NCBI RefSeq assembly: GCF_001695575.1
Contig: NZ_LUAX01000007.1
Coordinates: 186,001-250,000, forward strand
DNA: 64,000 bases
Origin: Vibrio europaeus
Lineage (GTDB): Bacteria; Pseudomonadota; Gammaproteobacteria; Enterobacterales; Vibrionaceae
Direction: 5' to 3'
The notes beneath the pieces are model-generated. The model did not search any database, was not told the DNA's origin, and was given only the letters and a program-made list of their open reading frames with translations. Each line of letters opens with the position of its first letter. Position 1 is the first letter of the stretch. The position numbers and the translations under genes were made by a program. Shown one piece after another: positions 27,215 through 35,698 of this stretch.

Positions 27215-28645
27215 CTACTGCTCTTTGTTTTTGCAAATGGAGGCTTCAATATCCTTTTTGAATGCTGCCAAAGCAGACTTAATGTCCTGCATGGCTTGAA
27301 CTACAGTTAACTCCTTTGCATCAATCCGCTGTTCGATATAATCGATTTGATTCTGCGCTGTTTCGACTGTCGTTTTTAACGACGCTGCGCTATACACTTC
27401 TGTAAAGCCATGAAGTTGTTCCCAAGCGAGTGCTAAGTATGTGTCCAGTGAACTCATTAGCGTATGACCACTAAACTGTTGTAGTTCTTTCTTAAATTGC
27501 TGTGTGTGCAGGACATTCTTTCTAAAGTCGTCTTTACTATTAATTTCCTGAGAAGTAAGAATTCTTTCAACCATCCAATTCGTAAATCGTGCATGTCGCC
27601 ATAAGTGGGGGGACACTTTCCCCTCAATACCAAGTTCTCTTCCCCATGCGTTAATGTAGGCCGTCCATGATGTTTTCGAGAAGGGTTTTCCATTCTTTAA
27701 GTTGATGAATAAGAAGTCGTGATTAGCTAAGAATTTTTTCATGACTCGTGTCCGAACGTCTGCGTACTGTGTAATGTATTCAAGCAATACGTTATCTACA
27801 GGGACATAGCGTTCATTGTGTTCATCATTGCGTTTCTTGCTCGTATGAATACGTAGCTTGTTTGTTCCTTTCGCTTCTTTAAAATCACTGTAAGAGATGG
27901 CATGAAGTTCACCAACGCGACCACCAATCATCTCCATCGAAGCGTAAATAGCCATATCTCGTTTGCGTTTATCGTACTGTTCTCGTTTCGCAAGACGTTT
28001 TACCTTGGGGTCTTTGATGTTCGAGAAATCTTTTTTTTGAGTTTTGATATGTTCCCAAATCTTCAAAGCATCAGCCATTGAAACAGGGTGACGAGTTTTA
28101 ATAGCCCCTTTCTTAGGTAGTGATGAATGTGAGGTACTAACAACGTCTTTCTTTTTGTTATAACCTTCCATTCTAATCGTATGTCTTTTTTGAATAATTG
28201 TTATTGCATTCGTTTCATCCGTACCGATGAAGTTACTCAAATCATGAAAATTACTTATAAAATCAAGAAATTGAATGCATGCTTCACCAATCTTAGCAAC
28301 CTCAGTAGGTGAGCGTTTTGGCTCACCATTTAGCTTTACTTCTATCGTGAGATTTTGGATGAATAGGGTGAACGATGCATTGGTCAACTGACTGAACCGA
28401 CTTAATGAAGGTTGTTGTTCAATGAATCGAATCAAATGAACGATTTTATCAGCGTAAGTTCGAATGGTTGTTGGTTTGAGATTCTTTGATATAGCCAAGT
28501 GATGCATGTAGGCATTCGCCTCCATGCAAGGCTTGTAGTTGGAGTAACTCAGAAATGGCACATCAATAGGCTTTCTAGGCTGAGCTATGCTTGGCACGCC
28601 TAAGTGCATCCAAAACTTAACACCTTTAATGGTGTTACTAATCAT
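27215..28645 (-). CDS. gmtY: GmtY-like tyrosine recombinase of the gamma-mobile-trio
   Basis: 476 residues: an N-terminal SAM-like core-binding domain (residues ~60-150, NLKPTTIRTYADKIVHLIRF) and a C-terminal catalytic domain (190-420) with the tyrosine recombinase residues visible: Arg in IGGRVGELHA, Lys in HTSKKRND, HLWRHAR (His-x-x-Arg), GHTLMSSLDTY with the nucleophile Tyr. The C-terminal tail is a coiled coil. It overlaps the gmtX stop region by 4 bp. It should carry out island excision and integration at the 12-bp repeats with the other trio proteins. The Gmt name rests on gene order and lengths. Confidence 0.82.
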   Translation of the reverse strand: MISNTIKGVKFWMHLGVPSIAQPRKPIDVPFLSYSNYKPCMEANAYMHHLAISKNLKPTTIRTYADKIVHLIRFIEQQPSLSRFSQLTNASFTLFIQNLTIEVKLNGEPKRSPTEVAKIGEACIQFLDFISNFHDLSNFIGTDETNAITIIQKRHTIRMEGYNKKKDVVSTSHSSLPKKGAIKTRHPVSMADALKIWEHIKTQKKDFSNIKDPKVKRLAKREQYDKRKRDMAIYASMEMIGGRVGELHAISYSDFKEAKGTNKLRIHTSKKRNDEHNERYVPVDNVLLEYITQYADVRTRVMKKFLANHDFLFINLKNGKPFSKTSWTAYINAWGRELGIEGKVSPHLWRHARFTNWMVERILTSQEINSKDDFRKNVLHTQQFKKELQQFSGHTLMSSLDTYLALAWEQLHGFTEVYSAASLKTTVETAQNQIDYIEQRIDAKELTVVQAMQDIKSALAAFKKDIEASICKNKEQ

Positions 28646-29169
28646 AGTTCACCCTCGAAAGCTAAATCGCTAGCGTTCTGGATTTGGTTATTCATCTCAA
28701 GGTACAGCTCCCATCGTGCTTCTTTTGTCCCTTTATGTACTGCAATAGCTTTCATTTTTGAGCGAGCTTCACGAATTAATGCTGTTAATATCAAGTTATC
28801 ACGCTGTAAGGCTTCTATTTCCTTCGCTTGCTCTTTGATACGATTCTTTTGACCAATTGCCGTTGCAACATTACCTTTACGAGTTTTCTTACCCTTAATT
28901 TCGAACTCTATGGCATTGACAGCGTTTTTTCGTAGTCGGTCAATCTCATCAAAGCCCCCTCTGATAGTTTCGTCAGCATTGGTCTTAAAGGTATTCAAGG
29001 CGCAAGATTCAATGTTGCGCTCCTGAGATTCAAATTTAGCGAGTCCACCTTGTGATTTAAGCTGCTTCAACAAGGAGTTATTGTCTTTGTATTGTTTGGG
29101 TGAGTTAATGATTTCCTTAAGAAAATCTCTCGTTTTTAGTATTTTGAGTTGGTTTTTTGCATGCTCCAT
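28642..29169 (-). CDS. gmtX: GmtX-like accessory protein of the gamma-mobile-trio
   Basis: 175 residues, highly charged, with a basic centre (GKKTRKGNVATAIGQKNRI) and a long coiled coil (residues ~105-140, KEQAKEIEALQRDNLILTAL). No enzyme motif. It is encoded between the two larger recombinases and overlaps both (34 bp with gmtZ, 4 bp with gmtY). Probably a small DNA-binding or bridging factor. Name assigned by synteny. Confidence 0.75.
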   Translation of the reverse strand: MEHAKNQLKILKTRDFLKEIINSPKQYKDNNSLLKQLKSQGGLAKFESQERNIESCALNTFKTNADETIRGGFDEIDRLRKNAVNAIEFEIKGKKTRKGNVATAIGQKNRIKEQAKEIEALQRDNLILTALIREARSKMKAIAVHKGTKEARWELYLEMNNQIQNASDLAFEGEL

Positions 29170-31637
29170 TGGTCACCTTCCAATTCATTTACTTTTAAAA
29201 TAAGGTTGAAGTTTCGGCGGTCTTCGCCATTCTCATCTTGCACTGTAAAAAATTCAGGCTCCAGTGTGATCGAGTGACTTTCAAGGAGTATGAGCACCTC
29301 GGTTTCTAATTCCTGTTCAATTTGAAGTTGGGAGATATGTGGGATTGTTCTGTACTCTGACTCATCTTCATAGTCAAAAATCGCATCGTCTAAAGTAGTA
29401 ATTTTTAGCACAGCAGACGCATTCCCTGTTAATCGCTTTGCTAAGATTTTTCTTAACTTGTCAAGCTCATCAAGGTTATCAATCAGAGCTTTATCTCTCA
29501 CCACACTTTGAACAATCGTACTGGCTTTAGCGCTTTTGATAATCGCACCATCTACGTTATCAGTGATGTAATTATGTAGGTGTTCTAAATCGGAATGAGC
29601 CAGCATCCAGCGTAACGCCTCCATGTTTTCATACCCCTTAGACCAGAAGAACACAAGTGCGAAGAAGCGCCTTAATTGGTGCTGTCTTATATAATGTCGG
29701 TGATATTCTCCACTCTCCATTTCCACTGTAGCAGTTTCAAAGTAGTCACAAAGTGCATCAAAAGCAGCGTTAAAGTATTCTGAGTCGCATTTTGTTAATT
29801 TAAACGTTTTGGGGTGGATGTGGTTGAACAGAGTAAGGTCTGTTTCTTTGGCTACTCCTCTATTAATTGCTTGAAGATTAAATTGCTCTAGCAGCCAAAC
29901 AAAACGGGCAATAGATAAAGGGATAGGTCTATCTGCTGTTAAATTATTACCTTTTATCCCTGTCTTTTTGACTTTAAATCGTAAGAACCAACGCTCAATA
30001 TCTTCATTGTAAGGATCAGTTTCTGTAGAAATTTTGCCTTTATCGTCAACATAGACAAGGTTGCCGTATGGTTTGAGTTGACGCAGTTCCTCCTGTCGCC
30101 TCGCCATGATTGAGCCTAACAGCAATTGCACCGCTCCTTGTAAAACCGTAAACAGCTCTAACATGGATTCGTTACTTCGAATACGGCCATGGCGATTTTC
30201 TTCCGTGACTCCAATATTTGAAAATTGCGCTATGCCTTGCATCTTAAAATTCTCATGAATCAGGTTTATTGCCTCAAATTCGAGCCAATGACCAAGCTCA
30301 GTTATAGGTAAGTTACGATGAAAAGCTTCATCAAAAGCTTTTGCTTGGGGGCTTGGGCGGTGAGGATTAGAATAGGCTTTCGTCGATTTTGCCTTTGCTT
30401 CAGTGAGTAGCTCTAGTGTATTTTCCCAAAAACTTACCCCATTTTCATTAGGTTCTGGGCAAAACTGCTTTAGAAGCTCATAGCTGTCTCTAAACAAATC
30501 TAGTACAAACTCTGGAGGTAGAGTCTTCGTGCGACCTTTCTTACGAAGTGTGGCAACCCCCTTAATGGCATCAACAGAAACTTCATGTGTGACGGGGTTG
30601 AAATTACAAACGTTGTTTTTAACGATATTAGTGTTGATTAATTTAATGTCCGAAAGCCATACTGCAAGCACCGTTGCATTCACACCTTCGGCCTTTTCTC
30701 TGTTGGGCACACAGCAGTATTCCGTATGCATTGGTATTGGATTAAGCGCCAACTCAGGGTAAGTTTCGAGTTTCATCCCAACAGTTAGTATTGCTCCTTC
30801 AAATATTAAGCGTGTTAGGATGGCATTGTTGCCTTTCGGGAAACCGTTGCCAACTTTATCGTTTTTACCTGCTGCGTAATAGCGATGCTTATGAAGCCAA
30901 CAACAAACTTTAACTCGGTCATCTATGTTTAAAATACAGTCTTCACTATTAATTTCACATCCCGCATAAGGATATTTCTTTGCAAAGGCATTAACCTCAT
31001 CATTTGAAACATCAACATTATTAAGAAGTTTCTCAACTCGGCTATGAGTTTTGTATAAATCATGAATTGTTGACGCTCCACTTTCGGCAATAATGAGTAG
31101 CACCTTTAACCAAAATGCATCCGTCACTTTTTCCAAATGACACTCAGATAAATTAAGCTCTTTAGCACTCAGGAGAATAACATTAATGAGGGTAAGTATA
31201 TGCTTGGATTTCACTCCAGCCACTTTGGAACTAATAACCTTCCCGCCATTGTTTATTGGGTCGTCACAAGCAAGCAGCCAGTTTTTGAAAGCATTGAGCA
31301 AGGGTTGATGCTTATCGCTCGTAAGGGGTTTACCATCACTTAAAATAACGTCACACCAACGTATTTCCTTGATCTTCTTCTCATGTTCAAATTGCACCTT
31401 AGTAACATCATTATAGAAATCAGATAACCACCAATTCGGTAGGCGGTCAGGATTCATTGGAATTCCCGTGTGAATCTCTGTCAGCAAGGCAAGGGCTCGA
31501 AAGTCGTCTTTCTCGACAGCGTATAACGTTAACTGGGACAGTGTTTCAACGTGCATACCATCAAGTAAGGCAGGGTTATTAACAATATCACTGGTCAACT
31601 CTTCCAAGTATGCGTGATTGTCGATAGCAACTAACAT
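29136..31637 (-). CDS. gmtZ: GmtZ-like large integrase of the gamma-mobile-trio
   Basis: 833 residues. The C-terminal half (from ~480) resembles a tyrosine recombinase: the first Arg in MARRQEELRQL, then YIRQHQLRRFFALVFFW (His-x-x-Arg), and AHSDLEHLHNYI, with the candidate nucleophile Tyr. The N-terminal 470 residues have no recognised domain; the extreme C-terminus is acidic. It overlaps the upstream fourth gene by 7 bp. Large recombinases of this type accompany GmtY. Confidence 0.78.
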   Translation of the reverse strand: MLVAIDNHAYLEELTSDIVNNPALLDGMHVETLSQLTLYAVEKDDFRALALLTEIHTGIPMNPDRLPNWWLSDFYNDVTKVQFEHEKKIKEIRWCDVILSDGKPLTSDKHQPLLNAFKNWLLACDDPINNGGKVISSKVAGVKSKHILTLINVILLSAKELNLSECHLEKVTDAFWLKVLLIIAESGASTIHDLYKTHSRVEKLLNNVDVSNDEVNAFAKKYPYAGCEINSEDCILNIDDRVKVCCWLHKHRYYAAGKNDKVGNGFPKGNNAILTRLIFEGAILTVGMKLETYPELALNPIPMHTEYCCVPNREKAEGVNATVLAVWLSDIKLINTNIVKNNVCNFNPVTHEVSVDAIKGVATLRKKGRTKTLPPEFVLDLFRDSYELLKQFCPEPNENGVSFWENTLELLTEAKAKSTKAYSNPHRPSPQAKAFDEAFHRNLPITELGHWLEFEAINLIHENFKMQGIAQFSNIGVTEENRHGRIRSNESMLELFTVLQGAVQLLLGSIMARRQEELRQLKPYGNLVYVDDKGKISTETDPYNEDIERWFLRFKVKKTGIKGNNLTADRPIPLSIARFVWLLEQFNLQAINRGVAKETDLTLFNHIHPKTFKLTKCDSEYFNAAFDALCDYFETATVEMESGEYHRHYIRQHQLRRFFALVFFWSKGYENMEALRWMLAHSDLEHLHNYITDNVDGAIIKSAKASTIVQSVVRDKALIDNLDELDKLRKILAKRLTGNASAVLKITTLDDAIFDYEDESEYRTIPHISQLQIEQELETEVLILLESHSITLEPEFFTVQDENGEDRRNFNLILKVNELEGDQWSMQKTNSKY

Positions 31638-33985
31638 AAAATAGCCCTCTTGACAATGTCGTAATTAAGTGGTGTTTCCTTAGCTGTTTCGTATATCTCT
31701 TTAATCTCATCATTACTAGCAAAGTCACCAAGCTCAAAGCGATTCAGCAAATAACAAGCACACTGATACCAATGCTGAACCAAATCATTAAAACTCGACT
31801 CAGCATTGTCACTATCAACAATGGTTTTGATGCTAATAAGTAGCTGAATTAAGGGCGTTGTGACAGTAAGCTCAATACTATCGAAGAGGCTATTCTCTAA
31901 ATTTGACGCTGCGTTATCGAAGGTTTTTGCATTCAAATCAGGCATTTCATTTAAGCCGTGATTGTCAAAAAACTCTTTAATTTCATCGTAAGTCATATTC
32001 ATTGCATCAAGAAGGATCTCTGACTCCTCCATTGCTTTTAGAATAATGGCTTTTTGAAACTGCCTAATCACTCTTTCAGTAAAGAACTCCATCATAGGCT
32101 TAGGTAAGTACGAAGCAAGCAATTGGTTATCAGCTTTTTTGTGACCTAACGCATCGGCAACAGCAATTTGAGATCGGGTATCTAAGTAGATTTGCAATAT
32201 ACGATGACGGCGAATTGCTCTATGAGTAGTAATACTGGCGATAGTATCCACTTCACGTTGACTTAAATCGTACCCTTTAGGTAAATAGGCGTGATTATTT
32301 AGCAATTCGAGAGTGATGTTACTTGGGTGATATAGAGAAGCACCCCTTGACGGTTTGAATGCATTATGTACCGAACAGGTTAACAGCAAATATTTCCAAT
32401 CTGGGCTTCCGCTTGATTTAAGGAATTTCCTTGCAAGAGCGGTGTGTTCAATAATGTAATCCACAATAGATTTAGAAAATTTATTTAAAATAACATCTTG
32501 CTGAGATAAGTTTCGACCTCTGCGATCTTTTTCACTACTTAAGATATATAGCTCCCCGGACTGAAAGTAACCTACCGCTCTTCCACTCTCATTATATAAT
32601 TGCAATTTTTGTAGCCAAGCAGGTGTGATTTTAGGGTGCTCCATCACGAGTAACGCAGTTAGAGTAAATAGAGTGGAATGAGTAGGCAGGTTTAGCTCTT
32701 TTTCTAAATCAGCGGTATTACCCCTGTAGCCTAAAAAGGTTACATATTTTCTATGACTACAGCCATTGATGCCATAATGGTAAAAGGTTGCAATAGTGTT
32801 TTCGAGGTGGTTTGAGCCGATCTCATTTGCCTGACCAAATTCTGAACCTTTAGTTGACAACGTATTTCCTTCAAGGGGTTTAATCCGGCCAGTGTTTATG
32901 AAGGTTCTATTTCGATCTTGCTTTGCTTTAAGGTCATTAAAATGATTGGTTAAGACCGATTTTAAATAACTCACATCTCTATTGAGGCGAGACTCTATAA
33001 CATCAATAGCTTCGTTATCTTTTATGCAAAGAGGGATTTCAGCAAACCAGCGCATTTTTTCGATGTTGCTTGGTTTACCTCCACTTAAAAAGCTCGGTGG
33101 ATTTTTAACATTCTTCACACTTGGAGTAACGAACTGTATTAATGGTGCTGGGTAAACTTTAGTGTCAATGAACACTAACTGATATATACCGACGTTTCTA
33201 CAAAATTGCTTGTTATAAATAGCAATATCATTATTTTTCGAAATGCAATCTGAGAGCATGAGGTGATAAACTTTCAAGAACGTTGATTGCACATGACTTG
33301 CATTAAGTAAGCGCTCTAGAGAGTTAGCAGACCCTTCTTTATCTAGAGCGCAGACCGTCTTTAAAAAGGGAACAAACGCAAGTATAAGAGAGTGCAGCGT
33401 CTCTCTTTTTTGTGTTAAGGCGTAATTCTTTAGGGCAGTATGAATTTTATCCGTTAGTGAAAGACCGTATTTTACATACATAAAATCGAGGTTTATGGGT
33501 ACAGTCTTGCGCTCTTGAGAGGTTAATTCCCACCCGTTTAGGTACGTAATTTTATCGTCATCAATTGGAAGTTTCTTATATTCTTCGATGCAATGCCGTG
33601 TATATCCCTTCACTTTCGTATCACTAAAAGATTGCTCTTCAATATCAATATTATTATCCAAAGCCAGCTTACACATCACTTTGTGAATGCATTTACAATC
33701 CGCGCTCTTGCTTGATGGGGACGTTGACGCTTCTTCGTATATAAACCCTACGAGCTCGTCAACATGCTGTTGAAACTTCCCTTTATCATTTAGAACATTC
33801 ATTGCATTAAAGTTCTGATGGCCCTGAGAAAAAATGAAAGATGCATAAATATTCACAAACCTCTCAATGGAACTTTTGTTTTTTTTGGGGTATAGCGCCT
33901 CAACAATAGTCTGTAACCGTACCCTCAGCGACTTGGATACAGCACTTGATAACAAGGAGAGGGTAGCTAGCTTGTCTATTCTCAT
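31631..33985 (-). CDS. Fourth integrase-like protein of the GMT operon
   Basis: About 784 residues from the ATG at 33,985, chosen for the AAGGA site 8 bp upstream; the longer frame to 34,021 has none. Residues ~560-640 contain a recombinase-like end, TTHRAIRRHRILQIYLDTRS followed by ALGHKKADNQLLASY, which resembles the His-x-x-Arg/GHxxxxxxxxxY part of tyrosine recombinases. A CKCIHKVMCKLAL stretch near residue 135 holds several cysteines. It is first in the operon and nearest the right boundary repeat. Not a member of the named trio as I know it; it may be a target-choice or excision factor. Confidence 0.65.
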   Translation of the reverse strand: MRIDKLATLSLLSSAVSKSLRVRLQTIVEALYPKKNKSSIERFVNIYASFIFSQGHQNFNAMNVLNDKGKFQQHVDELVGFIYEEASTSPSSKSADCKCIHKVMCKLALDNNIDIEEQSFSDTKVKGYTRHCIEEYKKLPIDDDKITYLNGWELTSQERKTVPINLDFMYVKYGLSLTDKIHTALKNYALTQKRETLHSLILAFVPFLKTVCALDKEGSANSLERLLNASHVQSTFLKVYHLMLSDCISKNNDIAIYNKQFCRNVGIYQLVFIDTKVYPAPLIQFVTPSVKNVKNPPSFLSGGKPSNIEKMRWFAEIPLCIKDNEAIDVIESRLNRDVSYLKSVLTNHFNDLKAKQDRNRTFINTGRIKPLEGNTLSTKGSEFGQANEIGSNHLENTIATFYHYGINGCSHRKYVTFLGYRGNTADLEKELNLPTHSTLFTLTALLVMEHPKITPAWLQKLQLYNESGRAVGYFQSGELYILSSEKDRRGRNLSQQDVILNKFSKSIVDYIIEHTALARKFLKSSGSPDWKYLLLTCSVHNAFKPSRGASLYHPSNITLELLNNHAYLPKGYDLSQREVDTIASITTHRAIRRHRILQIYLDTRSQIAVADALGHKKADNQLLASYLPKPMMEFFTERVIRQFQKAIILKAMEESEILLDAMNMTYDEIKEFFDNHGLNEMPDLNAKTFDNAASNLENSLFDSIELTVTTPLIQLLISIKTIVDSDNAESSFNDLVQHWYQCACYLLNRFELGDFASNDEIKEIYETAKETPLNYDIVKRAILC

Positions 33986-34029
33986 TGATAGCATCCTTAA
34001 ATGTTTACATTCAATAACCATAGTTACTA

Positions 34030-34041
34030 CCTAAGATACTT
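34030..34041 (+). repeat. Right boundary direct repeat of the GMT island
   Basis: CCTAAGATACTT, identical to 14,428-14,439 and 45 bp upstream of the start of the first recombinase gene. Confidence 0.75.
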
Positions 34042-34104
34042 GCCAATGAATAAAGATAATAAAAAAACAGATAAGTCATTGTTTTTGATTGCTACAAATT
34101 TAAA

Positions 34105-34452
34105 ATGACAAATAACAAACATTCACAGAATACTGGCATCGACTGGCTAGTGATTACCGCTTTTGAAGAGCTGAAACCTCTATTTATCGAAGACGCTGGT
34201 GCGATCCCCGCTTGCTTCTCTATCACCAGTGAATTGAGCCTAATTGATCAAGCCAAGCGTACTTATGGATATTTGCCTTCACTCAATGGCGTCATTACGG
34301 ATACTGGCACGTTTCAAAGCAAGAACAACGAAGAAGATTTGAACCCACAGCTTGCCTGCATCGTTGAGGGGCGTGGTCGGGTGTTTATCTATCACGGTGG
34401 CTATGTGGCTTTTGTGGATGACGAGAAAACCTTTATCACCCGAATGGACTAA
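34105..34452 (+). CDS. Hypothetical 115-aa protein at the island junction
   Basis: A soluble protein with mixed alpha/beta composition (DWLVITAFEELKPLFIEDAG; late GRGRVFIYHGGYVAFVDDE). I do not recognise it. No ribosome-binding site precedes the ATG, which lies 64 bp beyond the island boundary, so insertion may have removed its native promoter. A strong terminator follows. Codon use looks like the core genes. Confidence 0.6.
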   Translation: MTNNKHSQNTGIDWLVITAFEELKPLFIEDAGAIPACFSITSELSLIDQAKRTYGYLPSLNGVITDTGTFQSKNNEEDLNPQLACIVEGRGRVFIYHGGYVAFVDDEKTFITRMD

Positions 34453-34506
34453 CAGTTATTAAGTAAGTTGTGCTCGGCGAATAGCCCGAACAAGGAATAA
34501 AAGTAA

Positions 34507-34539
34507 AAAGAGTCAGCTTTATGGTCTGACTCTTTTTAT
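34507..34539 (+). terminator. Intrinsic terminator after the 115-aa gene
   Basis: AAAGAGTCAG and CTGACTCTTT form a 10-bp stem with a 9-nt loop, ending in TTTTTATTT. The A-tract on the left means it could also work for the gene on the other strand. Confidence 0.85.
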
Positions 34540-34598
34540 TTGAACGGGAGTTATCTGGGAGGGAGTTTAAGGATGCAGAGGTAAGTATCGTTCGCTGA

Positions 34599-34841
34599 TT
34601 AGATGGCCTGATGACCACTCTCTTTCGCAAACGTTTGCATCGCCTCGGCAAACGTTGTGGTTCTGCCTTTAGCTTGAACCTGTACTACCTTATATCCCAT
34701 CTTTTCTAACGCTTGGCGTTCTGCCAAAACGGCTTTGTCATCTTGTTGGCTACCTTGGGCAGGTTGATGAATGTAACATCCTTCTAGTTGACCATCTTCG
34801 ACCAGTTGGTGATGTCTCAGTGCATCGATATCAAAATTCAT
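34599..34841 (-). CDS. Hypothetical 80-aa protein
   Basis: A small soluble protein (MNFDIDALRHHQLVEDGQLE start; VQAKGRTTTFAEAMQTFAKE near the end), hydrophilic, with no membrane segment. It looks like a genuine core gene: codon use is normal and it lies convergent to the 115-aa gene with a terminator between. Function unknown. In the original chromosome it lay directly downstream of the DUF3820 gene. Confidence 0.6.
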   Translation of the reverse strand: MNFDIDALRHHQLVEDGQLEGCYIHQPAQGSQQDDKAVLAERQALEKMGYKVVQVQAKGRTTTFAEAMQTFAKESGHQAI

Positions 34842-34882
34842 AGTACGTCTTTAAATTAAATATAGGGAACGATTGTGGAAGG

Positions 34883-35017
34883 TTACATGCGCTTTAAGGG
34901 CTTAACCACGCTATCTAATCCTTCGATTTTTAGCGCTAAGCATAACTTGAGGAGGTCACCGAGCTCCCCATTCGGAAAGCCCTTTTTATCAAAGTATAAA
35001 AAAACAAAACTCTTCAA
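34883..35017 (-). pseudogene. Displaced 3' fragment of the DUF3820 gene
   Basis: The minus strand reads FDKKGFPNGELGDLLKLCLA and on to LKIEGLDSVVKPLKRM plus a stop, closely matching the C-terminus of the intact DUF3820 protein at 47,945-48,181 (FPSGELGDLMQLCLALKIEG). The similarity continues upstream, with a one-base insertion, to GAAGAGT and then ends. It is the native gene end cut off when the second island inserted; the nucleotide differences show that the intact gene now uses an end brought by the island. Confidence 0.85.
35009..35015 (+). repeat. Candidate left attachment core of the serine-recombinase island
   Basis: ACTCTTC (GAAGAGT in DUF3820 sense, two Glu codons) is shared exactly with 48,088-48,094. 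It is the point beyond which the two DUF3820 copies stop aligning. Confidence 0.55.
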
Positions 35018-35098
35018 TCCGAGTCGCAATTTTTACTTAAAATCATGTATGCTCTAGCAGAAAAAGGGGTTGTGTGATGATCATAGTTAATTTAGGAG

Positions 35099-35644
35099 CT
35101 AAGTCTGTTGTTCAGTAGTGGTTACATTGTTTGATAAGTCTTTCAGCTTCTTTATAAACACGTCCCAGTTATAGCCTGCGATACCACCAATAGACAAATA
35201 TCCTAAAGTAGCCGTGTAATGATCTTTTGCAGCAAAACCACCAGCTAACACTACTAGCCCACTTTGGATAATAGCAAATGCCAAAGTTCCAATAATCAAA
35301 GCTAATAAAGGAGAAAACATAAAGCCCCAAAGATGATCTTTGTCAAAAGCTTTTTCAATAGCCTGATACCTATGGAAAGACACTATGGCCAGCAAAGAAC
35401 CACCAAGTACCGCTCCTACTTGAGTAAAAAGTAAGGCTACAACTATATTTGGCAACGTATGATCTTTATCTAGAGCCCATAAGGAAGAAATACTTGCAAA
35501 ATTCGTCACCCAGCCATCGATCAGCAACCAAATAGCTCCTAAAGTGCAAGCAAAAATATAGGGGGGAACTAAATACACTAAAACACCTCCTTTGTTCCCT
35601 CCTTCTATGGGTACACTCTCTTCACTAATATCGCTTTGACTCAT
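35099..35644 (-). CDS. Membrane protein of the unknown four-gene operon
   Basis: About 181 residues from the ATG at 35,644, which has AGGAGGG upstream; the longer frame to 35,683 has none. About four membrane segments: GVLVYLVPPYIFACTLGAIW, NIVVALLFTQVGAVLGGSLL, FSPLLALIIGTLAFAIIQSG and a glycine-rich last one (YLSIGGIAGYNW). The termini are hydrophilic. It lies 54 bp after the large nuclease-like gene. A membrane partner next to nuclease-like proteins suggests an abortive-infection or sensor role, but nothing in the sequence proves it. Confidence 0.75.
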   Translation of the reverse strand: MSQSDISEESVPIEGGNKGGVLVYLVPPYIFACTLGAIWLLIDGWVTNFASISSLWALDKDHTLPNIVVALLFTQVGAVLGGSLLAIVSFHRYQAIEKAFDKDHLWGFMFSPLLALIIGTLAFAIIQSGLVVLAGGFAAKDHYTATLGYLSIGGIAGYNWDVFIKKLKDLSNNVTTTEQQT

Positions 35645-35698
35645 TAACCCTCCTGTATCACGTCCTTCAGAGCACAATTTCATTAATAGAATAAAAAA

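Larger units (their letters stand above)
14428..34041. mobile_element. GMT-type genomic island (19.6 kb) carrying Qat defence operon
   Basis: Bounded by the 12-bp direct repeat CCTAAGATACTT (14 of 15 bases match if extended left). At its right end is a four-gene recombinase operon whose first three downstream members match the gamma-mobile-trio (GmtX, GmtY, GmtZ) layout known from Vibrio and other gammaproteobacterial islands. Cargo: controller-protein/helicase cluster, Tn3-family composite element, qatABCD, and IS66 and IS3 wreckage. The left neighbour is the nucleotidase gene and the right neighbour a small conserved-looking gene, consistent with insertion between chromosomal genes. Boundaries are inferred from the repeat and not checked against an empty site. 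Confidence 0.75.

Noticed and set aside
34875..35057. 60-aa plus-strand frame
   Set aside because: It is the antisense of the DUF3820 3' fragment.
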